A DNA stretch of 34,471 nucleotides, from NCBI GenBank assembly GCA_964582375.1, contig CAZORL010000016.1, forward strand, positions 1 through 34,471, in the 5' to 3' direction. Positions 24,318 through 32,080 of the stretch are shown piece after piece. The notes beneath the pieces are model-generated. The model saw nothing but the letters and a program-made list of their open reading frames with translations, was not told where the DNA came from and searched no databases. A program made the translations under genes and the position numbers. How positions within the stretch are numbered: the stretch's first letter is position 1; each line of letters begins with the position of its first letter. The DNA comes from CAKSQF01 sp964582375 (GTDB lineage Bacteria; Bacillota; Clostridia; Oscillospirales; CAG-272).

Positions 24318-25943
24318 TTATTTGTCCGAATACTCGGGCGTGATATCCTTTCCGAGATCTTTGGTATAATGCCACTCTATGACATCTCCGTCTTTGGGAA
24401 AATATTCTCTGCATCCGACAGAGGGCATCCTGCCGTTTACGAAATAGACCCAGCCCGACAGATCGCCGTAGCTCTGCTCGCTGATATTTGCTATCGATGA
24501 GACATATCCGCCCTTTTCGACGATGGTAACATGAGATATCCGTGCCGCTTTGTCAAGCAGATCAAAGACGCTCTCCCCTTTGCCAAAGGACAGACTCATC
24601 ATCTCTATCACGACCCCGTCGCTCGGTATGCCGTCGATATCCTTTATCGCATCACATCTGACCGAAAAGGTGATGCTTCCCTGCACGGTCGTTGGTTCTG
24701 CGGTCGTTATCGGCGAAAAATGCCCATCGACCGACTCAATCTTTATTAGATTGACGGCGGCACATGCGGCGGCGGCAACGATCAAAACGATCAAAATGTC
24801 GCGCCGACGGCGTCCGCTTTTTAAGATAAGTATGATCGAGACTAAGATCGCCGCCGCGATGATAACGACCGTTGCGATGATCTTAAGATCAAGATCCAAA
24901 GACCTCTGCCCTTCGTCGCCCGAGTTGTCGGTCGTATTGGCGGTCATGACTGTCGTCGTTATAGGAGACTGAGTTGTTTCCCCCTGTGTGGTCGAAGGGG
25001 GAGCGGACGCAAGTTTTTTGTCAAACTCGTAAAATCCGCCGACATTTGAGCGAAACAGCTTTATCGAGACGAGCGCGCAAAGAGTCTGCGAAGTCGCACT
25101 TACCGAGACAGTACCGCCCTTTGTATGCGAAAAGCCGCCGTCCGATACTCTGTACGAGAGAAGCTCATCAAGCATTGGGGCAAAAGAGTCCGCAAAGTCG
25201 GGATCAAGTCCGAGCGAGCAAAGAGCGATGATCACCTGTGCAACGCTTTCGGCATTTTCGGTACCATATGACGAAAATCCACCGCTTTGGCACTGTTTTT
25301 CACTCATTTTCGCAAGCGCACGATCGATCGCATCACGAATTTCGGGCAGCTTTCTATGCCTTGCGAGTGCTTGCAGGGTCATTGCGGTCGTGTCAATGTC
25401 GGCATACTGACCGATGATCGCCCATCCGCCGCCGTCAAGCTCGGACGAGACGATCTGCCCGATGATCTCGGATGACGCGAGAGACGAGTTGTCGGCTATG
25501 TGCAGACCGAAAACGAGGCTCATCAGCCCGAGCTTTCCGACCGTTTCATCGAGCAAATTTGCATAGTCATACGATCTCCCGAGCGCACAAAGGATAAGCG
25601 CACATCTTTGCCGTTCCACTGTCCCCGAGATCTCGTCGGATGCAAGCTTTTTTTCAAGTGCATCGGCGTATTCGCAAAGATCGATCGGATAGCCAAGTCT
25701 TGCGAGTGCAAAGGCGTACCAATCGCCCCCGGCTCCCGCACCCTCGGCAAGTGATGCGGCAAGCTCGGCATCGGTATTTGCTCCGAGCGAGTTTTTGATA
25801 TATTCAATCGTTTTTGATATCTCGCGGTCAAGATCGTCCTCATTACAGGCGACGGCGGTGCTCCTCGCCATGGGCACCGCCGCGATCAAGACCGCAAGGC
25901 ATACCGCTATGACGGGCGATATGATCCTTGTGGCTTTTTTCAT
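24318..25943 (-). CDS. Transcobalamin-like membrane protein: alpha-barrel plus DUF4430 domain
   Basis: This 541-residue protein has a signal peptide (~1-33), then an alpha/alpha-barrel region (~36-300) with three clear repeats, GGGWAIIGQYADIDTTAMTL (~171-190), SGGFSSYGTENAESVAQVI and DGGFSHTKGGTVSVSATSQT, of the squalene-cyclase/prenyltransferase type. A Thr/Ser-rich linker, two membrane helices (~354-375 and ~382-400) split by GRRRR, and a C-terminal DUF4430 domain (~421-531; KGESVFDLLDKAA, SGWVYFVNG, KDGDVIEWHYT) follow. Barrel plus DUF4430-like beta domain is the fold order of human intrinsic factor and transcobalamin, which bind B12 between them. The operon is led by a cobalamin riboswitch. 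I infer B12 binding outside the membrane. GAGGAAT precedes the start. Confidence 0.8.
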   Translation of the reverse strand: MKKATRIISPVIAVCLAVLIAAVPMARSTAVACNEDDLDREISKTIEYIKNSLGANTDAELAASLAEGAGAGGDWYAFALARLGYPIDLCEYADALEKKLASDEISGTVERQRCALILCALGRSYDYANLLDETVGKLGLMSLVFGLHIADNSSLASSEIIGQIVSSELDGGGWAIIGQYADIDTTAMTLQALARHRKLPEIRDAIDRALAKMSEKQCQSGGFSSYGTENAESVAQVIIALCSLGLDPDFADSFAPMLDELLSYRVSDGGFSHTKGGTVSVSATSQTLCALVSIKLFRSNVGGFYEFDKKLASAPPSTTQGETTQSPITTTVMTANTTDNSGDEGQRSLDLDLKIIATVVIIAAAILVSIILILKSGRRRRDILIVLIVAAAACAAVNLIKIESVDGHFSPITTAEPTTVQGSITFSVRCDAIKDIDGIPSDGVVIEMMSLSFGKGESVFDLLDKAARISHVTIVEKGGYVSSIANISEQSYGDLSGWVYFVNGRMPSVGCREYFPKDGDVIEWHYTKDLGKDITPEYSDK

Positions 25944-25944
25944 A

Positions 25945-26721
25945 TTATTCCTCGTTGTTATTGCGACGGCGGATACCGACAGATACCGAAACAGCCACCA
26001 ATGCGAGAGTGCTTACCGCAAGAGCGATCAGAGTTGAGTCACCTGTTTTCGGCGCGACATCGGTAACGGTCACCTCGCAAACGGGGGGAATTAGCAGTAG
26101 GCTCTCCGATTTTGCCGATATGATATGACGGCCGCCCTCGGACAGCGAGATGGTCGCCTTGCCGTTCTCGTCGGTCTTATAAGATGTCTTCACGCCGTCA
26201 ACATAGATATCCGCACCCGAGACGGGAGCAACGACTGTCTGCCAATTTTCGTCATAACCAAGTCCCGAGAGGGTCAGAGTGAACTCCTCACCCGATTTTT
26301 TCGAGAGTCGGACACTGTCAAAATAGCTGTATTTGTCCGAGAAAGCCGGGTCGGTGTAGATATAAGCGGCAACATAATCGCCGTTTTTCACCTCATCGGT
26401 AAGCGACATTGCGGGCGAGTTGTTGACCGTGTAACCGACGCTCGAGGTCTCAACGCCCCAAAGCTTTGTAATAAAAAGTCCGAACTCTCCGCTCTTTGCC
26501 TCAAATCCGCCTTCCTTCTTCTCTGCGTGGATGATGGTCAGAACATCGTTCACGGTAAGCTTTCCGTCAGAGTCAACATCGGTGACGGTTATTTCCTCTG
26601 CCGTGACCACCTCGCCGTTTGCGATGGTAACAAAGACCGATACATCGTCGGCGGATACGGCAATGGTACCGATGGCGCAGATCATCACGAGTGCTGTGAC
26701 AATTGCAATAAAACTCTTCAT
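25945..26721 (-). CDS. Secreted DUF4430-like protein with dockerin-like loop and sortase-type anchor
   Basis: The 258-residue protein has a signal peptide (~1-24), a calcium-loop segment DVDSDGKLTVNDVLTIIHAEK (~48-67) like one dockerin repeat, a DUF4430-like beta domain (~78-135; LFITKLWGVETSSVGYTVN, DEVKNGDYVAAYIYTD), a small beta-sandwich-like region (~160-205), and APKTGD at 223-228 followed by a membrane helix and RRR, a sortase-type or simple membrane anchor. Its ATG overlaps the previous stop as ATGA. Because it shares the DUF4430 element with the next gene and the operon is riboswitch-led, I infer a B12-binding surface partner. Only one dockerin-like loop is visible, so cohesin docking is doubtful. 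Confidence 0.75.
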   Translation of the reverse strand: MKSFIAIVTALVMICAIGTIAVSADDVSVFVTIANGEVVTAEEITVTDVDSDGKLTVNDVLTIIHAEKKEGGFEAKSGEFGLFITKLWGVETSSVGYTVNNSPAMSLTDEVKNGDYVAAYIYTDPAFSDKYSYFDSVRLSKKSGEEFTLTLSGLGYDENWQTVVAPVSGADIYVDGVKTSYKTDENGKATISLSEGGRHIISAKSESLLLIPPVCEVTVTDVAPKTGDSTLIALAVSTLALVAVSVSVGIRRRNNNEE

Positions 26722-27065
26722 TTCAAATCTTTCCTTTCGATTTCGCATTCAGTTGATCTTTTCTCGAAACAGAGCTTTTTTTCGGAGGATGCGGCTATCT
26801 TTGCCGCAGTCTTTCGTCCGGCGGCGCGTATCCGTTTTTCACGGTTTTTAAGTATGCGATCGTCCGAGCGTGCCTCTTTTATCCCTGCCGTCTCAAGCGC
26901 GCGAGGCCACGGGCCGAGATACGCCTTTATGGCAACTACCTCATCCTGCCCGAAATCCGAACGTCTTGGATAGCGATCCTCACAAAGGTCGGTCAGCTCG
27001 ATCTGCTTTTTTACAAGGAGAGCGATGCATTCGTCGCGTGTGAATTTTTTCTTTTCGCTCTGCAT
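26718..27065 (-). CDS. Homing-endonuclease-associated-repeat-like protein
   Basis: The 115-residue protein begins MQSEKKKFTRDECIALLVKK and holds one repeat of the type found beside homing endonucleases: YPRRSDFGQDEVVAIKAYLG then PWPRALETAGI (~31-62). This repeat is thought to bind DNA. The remainder is lysine/arginine-rich helix. No nuclease motif is seen. I start at 27065, where GGAGGG precedes ATG; the longer frame to 27260 would run through the riboswitch expression platform. The stop overlaps the next start (ATGA), so translation is coupled. A regulatory or adaptor role in the B12 operon is only a guess. Confidence 0.65.
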   Translation of the reverse strand: MQSEKKKFTRDECIALLVKKQIELTDLCEDRYPRRSDFGQDEVVAIKAYLGPWPRALETAGIKEARSDDRILKNREKRIRAAGRKTAAKIAASSEKKLCFEKRSTECEIERKDLK

Positions 27066-27145
27066 ATGCCCTCCGAAATAAAAATTGCGCTCCGTCGGCA
27101 GAAAAACCAACAAAAGCGCAAGCGATCTTATGGAGCGGCAAGAGG

Positions 27146-27189
27146 CAAAAATCCCCCTTGTCTGCGGGAGGATCTTCAAACAGACAAAG
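27146..27189 (-). terminator. Riboswitch expression platform: terminator and antiterminator
   Basis: On the minus strand ATCCTCCC pairs with GGGGGAT (27151-27173) and is followed by five T (27146-27150), an intrinsic terminator. An upstream segment, CTTTGTCTG (27181-27189), can instead pair with CAGACAAGG (27156-27164), nine pairs with one G-U wobble, which would disrupt the terminator. This arrangement fits transcriptional off-switching when cobalamin is bound. Confidence 0.65.
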
Positions 27190-27246
27190 CTCCCCACCCC
27201 AAAAATCGGTTGCACTTTTCTCTGCCCAAAAATGTCTGTTACCGAG

Positions 27247-27367
27247 GCGATGGGCGGCAAGTATTCCGACTTAGGGGCAAATGCCCGATTACGGTAATGG
27301 CGGTTGCGTCGGATTTACACCGAACTTCCCTCTGATCCGTGCCGACAGACACGGAACCGCACATCGC
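27247..27367 (-). promoter_or_regulatory. Cobalamin riboswitch aptamer
   Basis: The minus strand matches the cobalamin (B12) riboswitch. A closing stem pairs GCGATG (27362-27367) with CATCGC (27247-27252). Inside it are GGGAAG, the conserved GGTGTAAATCCG (27310-27321), the region CAACCGCCATTACCGTAAT, and AAGTCGGAATACTTGCC (27256-27272), which corresponds to the AAGYCAGGAxACCTGCC box. The boundaries are approximate. It precedes the operon beginning at 27065. Confidence 0.85.
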
Positions 27368-27385
27368 AATTATTCGACTTCCATC

Positions 27386-27414
27386 ATTTTATCACAAAGA
27401 ACGGAAAAAGTCAA
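27386..27414 (-). promoter_or_regulatory. Promoter of the riboswitch-led operon
   Basis: TTGACT (27409-27414) and TAAAAT (27386-27391) are 17 bases apart. A start site near 27379 would place the riboswitch a few bases into the transcript. Confidence 0.7.
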
Positions 27415-27461
27415 TACACAAATGAAATTTTTTCGGAAAATCGGAAAAGGAGATGTTTATC

Positions 27462-27860
27462 ATGGAAATACTCAAGGTGGAAGATCTGACAAAAACATAC
27501 GGCGGCGAGGAGCTTGTTCGCGCGATAGACGGGATATCGTTCTCGGTCGAAAAGGGCGAATTTGTTGCCATAATCGGTCCGTCCGGGTCGGGCGAATCGA
27601 CACTGCTTCACATCATGGGCGGTGTTGATCGACCGAGTAGCGGCAAGGTATATGTCAACGGACAGGATGTTTACGCCCGGAATGTTACCGAAAACATGAC
27701 CCTCCCCGTGCTCATGGACGGTCGCAGAATAAACAAAGAGCGGATAGTGAGCTGACCGACGTGCTCGGTCTTTGCGGTCGTGTTCGCATCCATGCTCTGC
27801 ACGATGAGCCTTGTCAAAAAAGACAACCCGATCGACGCGCTCAAAAATGAAAATCAATAA
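27462..27860 (+). pseudogene. Relic of a LolD/MacB-type ATPase fused to an FtsX-type permease tail
   Basis: A start at 27462, with AAGGAG at 27447-27452, opens a frame like LolD/MacB ABC ATPases (MEILKVEDLTKTYGGEELVRAI, FVAIIGPSGSGES, SSGKVYVNGQDVYARN). The Walker A lysine is replaced by Glu. About 25 residues with the Q-loop are missing before VTENMTLPVLMDGRR. A stop at 27753-27755 interrupts it; the next frame continues the family with ELTDVLGL. From about 27774 to 27860 the original frame reads FAVVFASMLCTMSLVKKDNPIDALKNENQ split by no stop, which resembles the end of an FtsX/MacB permease. LSGGQ, Walker B and nearly the entire permease are absent. It is a multiply deleted remnant without function. 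Confidence 0.75.
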
Positions 27861-27901
27861 GACCGGAGAGAGAGTTTCCAAACAAGCATACAAACCGATA
27901 T

Positions 27902-27940
27902 GGGAGGGGCACCGCGAACTTTTATCGCGGTGTTTCTCCC
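27902..27940 (+). terminator. Terminator after the ABC transporter relic
   Basis: CACCGCGA pairs perfectly with TCGCGGTG around a seven-base loop, with further GGGA/TCCC pairing outside; the 3' flank TGCGTTTTCC is only moderately T-rich. It probably ended the original ABC operon. Confidence 0.6.
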
Positions 27941-28018
27941 TGCGTTTTCCTTATTTGTGAGCATTTTGTGTTCGTTTTCCGAATTATTGATCAAATCGGT
28001 GTGGGAAAGCTTGGATTT

Positions 28019-28048
28019 TTGTTTCATTTAAGCAAGGCGAGTTATAAT
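28019..28048 (+). promoter_or_regulatory. Promoter of the carbohydrate-binding lipoprotein gene
   Basis: TTGTTT (28019-28024) and TATAAT (28043-28048) are 18 bases apart. AAAGGGG lies between this and the ATG at 28079. Confidence 0.6.
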
Positions 28049-28078
28049 ATGCCGTAAAATCAGAAAGGGGACTCCGAC

Positions 28079-30040
28079 ATGAACAGAAAAAGATCAACAT
28101 TTCTCACTCTCTGTCTTGCGGCAACGCTCTGCCTTGCGAGCTGTCGATCGGATGGGGGCAACATAACGCTCACAACATCGGGCGGCGATCAATCGACAAC
28201 CGTTCCGACCACCCTGCCCGAAGTGCCGAGCGGTGCAACAGACAAAGGCGAGCTTGACATAAAATTCACCAAATTCGACCTTGACACAAGCGTACCGACC
28301 GATGCTGTTCGAATAGAGCTATCTGAGGACGGAACAAACTGCACATCGGATGCTGTCAAAGTCGACGGCTCTTGCGTGACGATCAAGGCAGGCGGCAATT
28401 ATTTGATAAACGGCAGTTTGACAGACGGTCAATTGATCGTAAATGTCGGGCAGGACGAAAAGGTAAAGCTCTGCCTTGATGGTGTGTCGATCGGCTGTGC
28501 CGATGCCTCCCCCATTGAGATAGTATCGGCTGACAAGGTCATGATAGTCCTCTGCGACGGCAGTACAAACACCATCAACGACAGCGGCGTCGGATATGTT
28601 GACAACGACGAGGACAGCGACAACACAAGGCGATCGGCGGCGATATATTCTAAATCCGCGCTCACGATCGGCGGAGGCGGCTCGCTCAATGTCACCGCAT
28701 CCTACCACGACGGAATAAGATCAAAAAAAGTACTGAAAATAATCGACGGCGTCATCGGTGTGACCTCAAGCGGCAGTGCGATAAAAGGCTCGAACGGCGT
28801 TGCGATCGCGGACGGTAAATTGACTGCGACCGCCGACGAAAACTGCATCCGTGTGTCCGAGGAGACCGACACGACCAAGGGATATATCTATATAAAGGAA
28901 GGCGTGCTTGATCTGACCGCCAAAAAGCACGGCATCAGCGCAGCCCAATATGTCATAATCGAGGGCGGAAGCATCGCTATCGTAACATACGGAACAGAGG
29001 TCGATGCAAAGAGCGACACGAGCGGCTCATCAGGCGACAGATGGGGCAGACCGGGCGGCATGGACGGCGACTCGGGGCTTGCCAAGATCAAGTCAAACGG
29101 AATCAAAGCAGACAAATCGGTATCGATAAGCGGCGGCTCGATAAATATAAACTCGACGGGTCACGCGATATCCTCGGGAGGTGCGGTCAGCATAAGCGGA
29201 GATGCGACCGACATAGTCCTCCGCGCCGAATGCACATCGCCGAGAGCAAACTCCAAGGGCATAAAAGCCGACGGCGACCTCACTGTCACGGGCGGCAGTG
29301 TCAATGTCACCTACTCGTATGAGGGACTCGAGAGCAAGGGCGGACAGATCAACATATCGGGCGGACATGTCAAGGTATTCTCTACCGATGACGGTCTCAA
29401 TGTTGCAAGCAAGAGCGGCTCGATCGTGATCGGCGGCGGTGAGTTATTTGTGAACGCATCGGGCGACGGATTTGACTCAAACGGCAACATTTATTTCACG
29501 GGCGGCAAAACACTGATCGCAGGGCCGACCTCGTCGGCTGACGGTGCGCTCGACTGCGGTGACAATCGAAACTATATATCGATAAGCGGCGGTCTGCTCG
29601 TCGCTTACGGTGCGGCAGGAATGGCTGAAGCGCCAAGCTCCGAGTATTCGTCACAATGCTCGATATCGTCAAATGTCAGCGTTACAAAGGGCGATCTCTG
29701 TTCATTGACAAATTCGAACGGCGAGGTAATATGTGCATTCGTTGCCGCCGAGAATGCTCAAAATGTTGTGATAAGCTCGCCCGATATAAAGATCGGGGAG
29801 AAATACACGCTCTCGCTCGGCGGAACTCTCACGGGTGCCGATAACGACGAGAAGATCTTTGTCGGCGGCAAAGTTGATGGGACAAAAAACACTCTCGAAA
29901 TAACAATAAGTTCTATCACCACCGGCGGATCGGGCGGATTCGGCGGTATGGGCGGTGGCGGCGGTCACGGCGGTCACGGCGGAAAGGGCGATCGACCCGA
30001 CGAAGTGGGCGGTGATCCTCCCGACAAACCAAGCGGCGAC
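28079..30040 (+). CDS. Carbohydrate-binding lipoprotein, Cthe_2159-like (incomplete at the assembly gap)
   Basis: The visible 654 residues begin with a lipoprotein signal ending in CLASC (cysteine ~22). A Ser/Thr linker follows, then a long beta-helix-like domain of the Cthe_2159 family: IELSEDGTNCTSDAVKVDGS, GNYLINGSLTDGQLIVNVG, KVKLCLDGVSIG, SADKVMIVLCDGSTNTIND, GGGSLNVTASYHDGIRSKK, and repeats such as GIKADKSVSISGGS and GFDSNGNIYFTGGK. Proteins of this type bind acidic polysaccharides such as polygalacturonate. The C-terminus is Gly/His-rich and runs into 100 N. The true end is inside the gap: the open frame beyond it would pass through the terminator at 30145-30190. No catalytic domain is seen, so a binding or adhesion role is inferred. 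Confidence 0.85.
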
Positions 30041-30140
30041 NNNNNNNNNNNNNNNNNNNNNNNNNNNNNNNNNNNNNNNNNNNNNNNNNNNNNNNNNNNN
30101 NNNNNNNNNNNNNNNNNNNNNNNNNNNNNNNNNNNNNNNN
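30041..30140. other. Assembly gap of 100 N
   Basis: Exactly 100 unknown bases. The round length suggests a scaffold filler, so the real distance between the two sides may differ. The gap falls in Gly-rich, repetitive coding sequence, a common place for assembly to fail. Confidence 0.99.
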
Positions 30141-30144
30141 ACCA

Positions 30145-30190
30145 AAAAAGCTGTCAAAATACTCGCAAATGAGTATTTTGGCAGCTTTTT
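30145..30190. terminator. Bidirectional terminator
   Basis: Twenty base pairs with one G-U wobble (arms 30145-30164 and 30171-30190) enclose a six-base loop; T runs lie on both strands. It serves the plus-strand lipoprotein gene and the minus-strand small membrane protein gene, whose stop is at 30199. Confidence 0.85.
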
Positions 30191-30198
30191 GTTTTGAA

Positions 30199-30447
30199 TT
30201 AATCAACGGTCCAGATCTTGCCCATGAGTACAAAGCAAATCAGATCTGCGAGCCACACGATCGGAACAAACGCCAGGATCACCGAAACGACGATTCCGAC
30301 TGCGTTTTTTGCAATGATCGAGCGAAAGACCCTGTAAAGTGCCCAGACCAAGTGGAGAGCAGGGATGCAGAGAATGATCTTGATGATCGGCTCAAGTCCG
30401 TCGAGAGTATCGCACATTTTTTTAAGCGACGCGGTTATATTATCCAT
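30199..30447 (-). CDS. Small membrane protein of unknown function
   Basis: The 82-residue protein starts at 30447 (AGGTGG seven bases upstream; a frame of six more codons is unsupported). Sequence: MDNITASLKKMCDTLDGLEP, then two hydrophobic stretches (IIKIILCIPALHLVWALYRV and AVGIVVSVILAFVPIVWLADLIC), so two membrane helices with a short positively charged turn (FRSIIAKN). I do not recognise a named family with confidence; many Firmicutes encode similar small proteins. It has its own promoter and terminator. Confidence 0.8.
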   Translation of the reverse strand: MDNITASLKKMCDTLDGLEPIIKIILCIPALHLVWALYRVFRSIIAKNAVGIVVSVILAFVPIVWLADLICFVLMGKIWTVD

Positions 30448-30486
30448 TTTCGATCCACCTTTCATTTATGGTATTTATGCACCGAT

Positions 30487-30515
30487 ATTTTAGCACATTT
30501 TTTCATCTTTTTCAA
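30487..30515 (-). promoter_or_regulatory. Promoter of the small membrane protein gene
   Basis: TTGAAA (30510-30515) and TAAAAT (30487-30492) are 17 bases apart, with a TGC extended -10 element. Confidence 0.75.
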
Positions 30516-30554
30516 GGTCTTCGCATGATATATCAAAAAAATTTTCAAATATAC

Positions 30555-30583
30555 TTGAAAAAAAGTGACAGGCGTGATATAAT
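30555..30583 (+). promoter_or_regulatory. Promoter of the isomerase-NUDIX operon
   Basis: TTGAAA (30555-30560) and perfect TATAAT (30578-30583) are separated by 17 bases. It is divergent from the promoter at 30487-30515. Confidence 0.8.
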
Positions 30584-30622
30584 CTGTGTGAATAAGTTCC
30601 AAACGAAAGGGGAATATTTAAT

Positions 30623-31363
30623 ATGAACACGATCAGAAAATACGGAATACAGATGTACAGTCTGCGTGACATCACGGCAGATGACCTTGAGGGTGCACTC
30701 GAAAAGGTGGCAAATATCGGCTTCAAATATGTCGAGTTTGCGGGATTTTTCGGACATTCGGCAAAGGATGTTGCGGCAATGCTTGACAAATACGGACTGA
30801 CCTGCAGCGGCACGCACTCGGGCATTTGGGATCTGCTCTCCGATTTCGACGGCACGGTAGCCTACCACAAAGAGATCGGCAACAAAAATTACATCATCCC
30901 TGGCGAGGATCTCTCGACAAACGAAAAGCTCGACAGATTTATCGAGAATGTCAACATTCTCCGCCCAAGACTTGCCGCAGAGGGGATAACTCTTGCCTAC
31001 CACAATCACTCCCACGAGTTTATCGAGACTCCTTACGGCAAGTTCATCCATCACGAGCTTGAAACTCGCACCGAGATCGACTTCGAGATCGACACCTATT
31101 GGGCGTACAACGCAGGTCTTGACCCGATCGAGACACTCGAGCGACTGAAGGATCGCGTGCACATCATCCACATTAAGGACGGAACGAATAAAGGCGAGGG
31201 CAGAGTACTCGGTCAAGGAAGTGCACCTGTCGCCGCTGTTCACAAAAAGGCGATCGAGTGCGGTATGGTCGAGGTCGTCGAGTCCGAAACGCTGACTCCG
31301 AACGGCGAAACAGAGGCAAGACTTTGCTTTGAAGAGCTGGTTCGCCTTGACAACCTTTCATGA
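30623..31363 (+). CDS. Sugar phosphate isomerase/epimerase-like TIM-barrel protein
   Basis: The 246-residue protein is a xylose-isomerase-like TIM barrel (AP endonuclease 2 superfamily). It begins YGIQMYSLRDITADDLEGAL, with the Glu-bearing FKYVEFAGFFGH strand, then GTHSGIWDLL, IIPGEDLS, LAYHNHSHEFIE with the His pair, FEIDTYWAYNAGLD, VHIIHIKDG and VEVVESETL, which supply the metal-binding Glu, His and Asp. Members convert ketoses or inositol derivatives; the substrate cannot be told. AAAGGGG precedes the ATG. Its stop overlaps the NUDIX start (ATGA), which indicates translational coupling. Confidence 0.9.
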   Translation: MNTIRKYGIQMYSLRDITADDLEGALEKVANIGFKYVEFAGFFGHSAKDVAAMLDKYGLTCSGTHSGIWDLLSDFDGTVAYHKEIGNKNYIIPGEDLSTNEKLDRFIENVNILRPRLAAEGITLAYHNHSHEFIETPYGKFIHHELETRTEIDFEIDTYWAYNAGLDPIETLERLKDRVHIIHIKDGTNKGEGRVLGQGSAPVAAVHKKAIECGMVEVVESETLTPNGETEARLCFEELVRLDNLS

Positions 31364-31836
31364 AAAACACGACACTTTGCTATATCGAAAAAGACGGCGC
31401 ATACCTAATGCTCCACCGAAACAAGAAGAAAAACGACGAAAATGAGGGCAAATGGATAGGCGTCGGCGGTAAATTTCTCGAGGGTGAATCCCCCGATGAC
31501 TGTCTGCTCCGCGAGGTCCGTGAAGAAACAGGACTTGTGCTCACATCCTTCACGCCGCGCGGGATCGTGACATTCGTGTCCGATGTTTTCGAGACCGAAT
31601 ACATGTTTCTCTATACAGCGAACGAATTTGTCGGAGAGTTGTGCGAGTGCGACGAGGGCGAGCTTTTATGGGTAAAAAAGGATGATGTCACTTCCCTTCC
31701 GCTCTGGCAGGGCGACAGGATCTTCCTTTCCCTGCTCCGTGACGACCATCCTTTCTTTTCTCTTAAACTTTCCTACAAAAAGGACGATCTTACGGATGCA
31801 CTGCTCAACGGCGAACATGTTGATATTAACCAATAA
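31360..31836 (+). CDS. NUDIX hydrolase, MutT/8-oxo-dGTP diphosphatase type
   Basis: The 158-residue protein has a complete NUDIX box, GKFLEGESPDDCLLREVREE then TG (Gx5Ex7REUXEExGU), which binds magnesium and hydrolyses a nucleoside diphosphate bond. Other parts are CYIEKDGAYLMLHRNKKKND and WIGVGGKF before the box, and a C-terminal WVKKDDVTSLPLWQGDR typical of MutT-like Firmicutes enzymes said to clean 8-oxo-dGTP. The substrate is inferred. The ATG overlaps the isomerase stop; a strong terminator follows. Confidence 0.92.
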   Translation: MKNTTLCYIEKDGAYLMLHRNKKKNDENEGKWIGVGGKFLEGESPDDCLLREVREETGLVLTSFTPRGIVTFVSDVFETEYMFLYTANEFVGELCECDEGELLWVKKDDVTSLPLWQGDRIFLSLLRDDHPFFSLKLSYKKDDLTDALLNGEHVDINQ

Positions 31837-31843
31837 GACTCAT

Positions 31844-31876
31844 ATCATCCCATTGCACTTTGTGCAATGGGATGAT
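31844..31876 (+). terminator. Terminator of the isomerase-NUDIX operon
   Basis: Fifteen perfect base pairs (ATCATCCCATTGCAC with its complement) around a three-base loop, followed by TCGTTT. It lies eight bases after the NUDIX stop. Confidence 0.8.
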
Positions 31877-31891
31877 TCGTTTAGTGATATC

Positions 31892-31919
31892 GCACAAAAT
31901 TTGCATACAATTTTTGTGC
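31892..31919. promoter_or_regulatory. Inverted repeat GCACAAA-N14-TTTGTGC (second copy)
   Basis: GCACAAA (31892-31898) and TTTGTGC (31913-31919) repeat the half-sites and 14-base spacing of the element at 18039-18066, while the spacer sequences differ. It lies 78 bases upstream of the HPr-like gene's -35 element. Confidence 0.5.
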
Positions 31920-31996
31920 ACTCTGCTGAATAAATCTCGCGATTTTCGGATACAATCAAGCAAATGGCAGAACTTGAAAATTCTTGACAAAAAGCC

Positions 31997-32025
31997 TTGA
32001 CAAGGGCGGACTTTTCTGCTATAAT
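31997..32025 (+). promoter_or_regulatory. Consensus promoter of the HPr-like gene
   Basis: TTGACA (31997-32002), 17 bases and TATAAT (32020-32025) form a perfect consensus SigA promoter, the best in the window. A second TTGACA stands 13 bases upstream (31984-31989). Confidence 0.9.
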
Positions 32026-32080
32026 ACAATCGCAAACGTGAGATACCGTTTGACGAAAATTAAAGGAGATCGTAAAAATT

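Noticed and set aside
27066..27260. Upstream extension of the repeat-protein gene to 27260
   Set aside because: It would translate the riboswitch expression platform and has no SD; the ATG at 27065 does.
30141..30172. Coding sequence after the N gap ending QKSCQNTRK
   Set aside because: The frame is the left arm of a perfect terminator hairpin, and the frame across an N filler is arbitrary.
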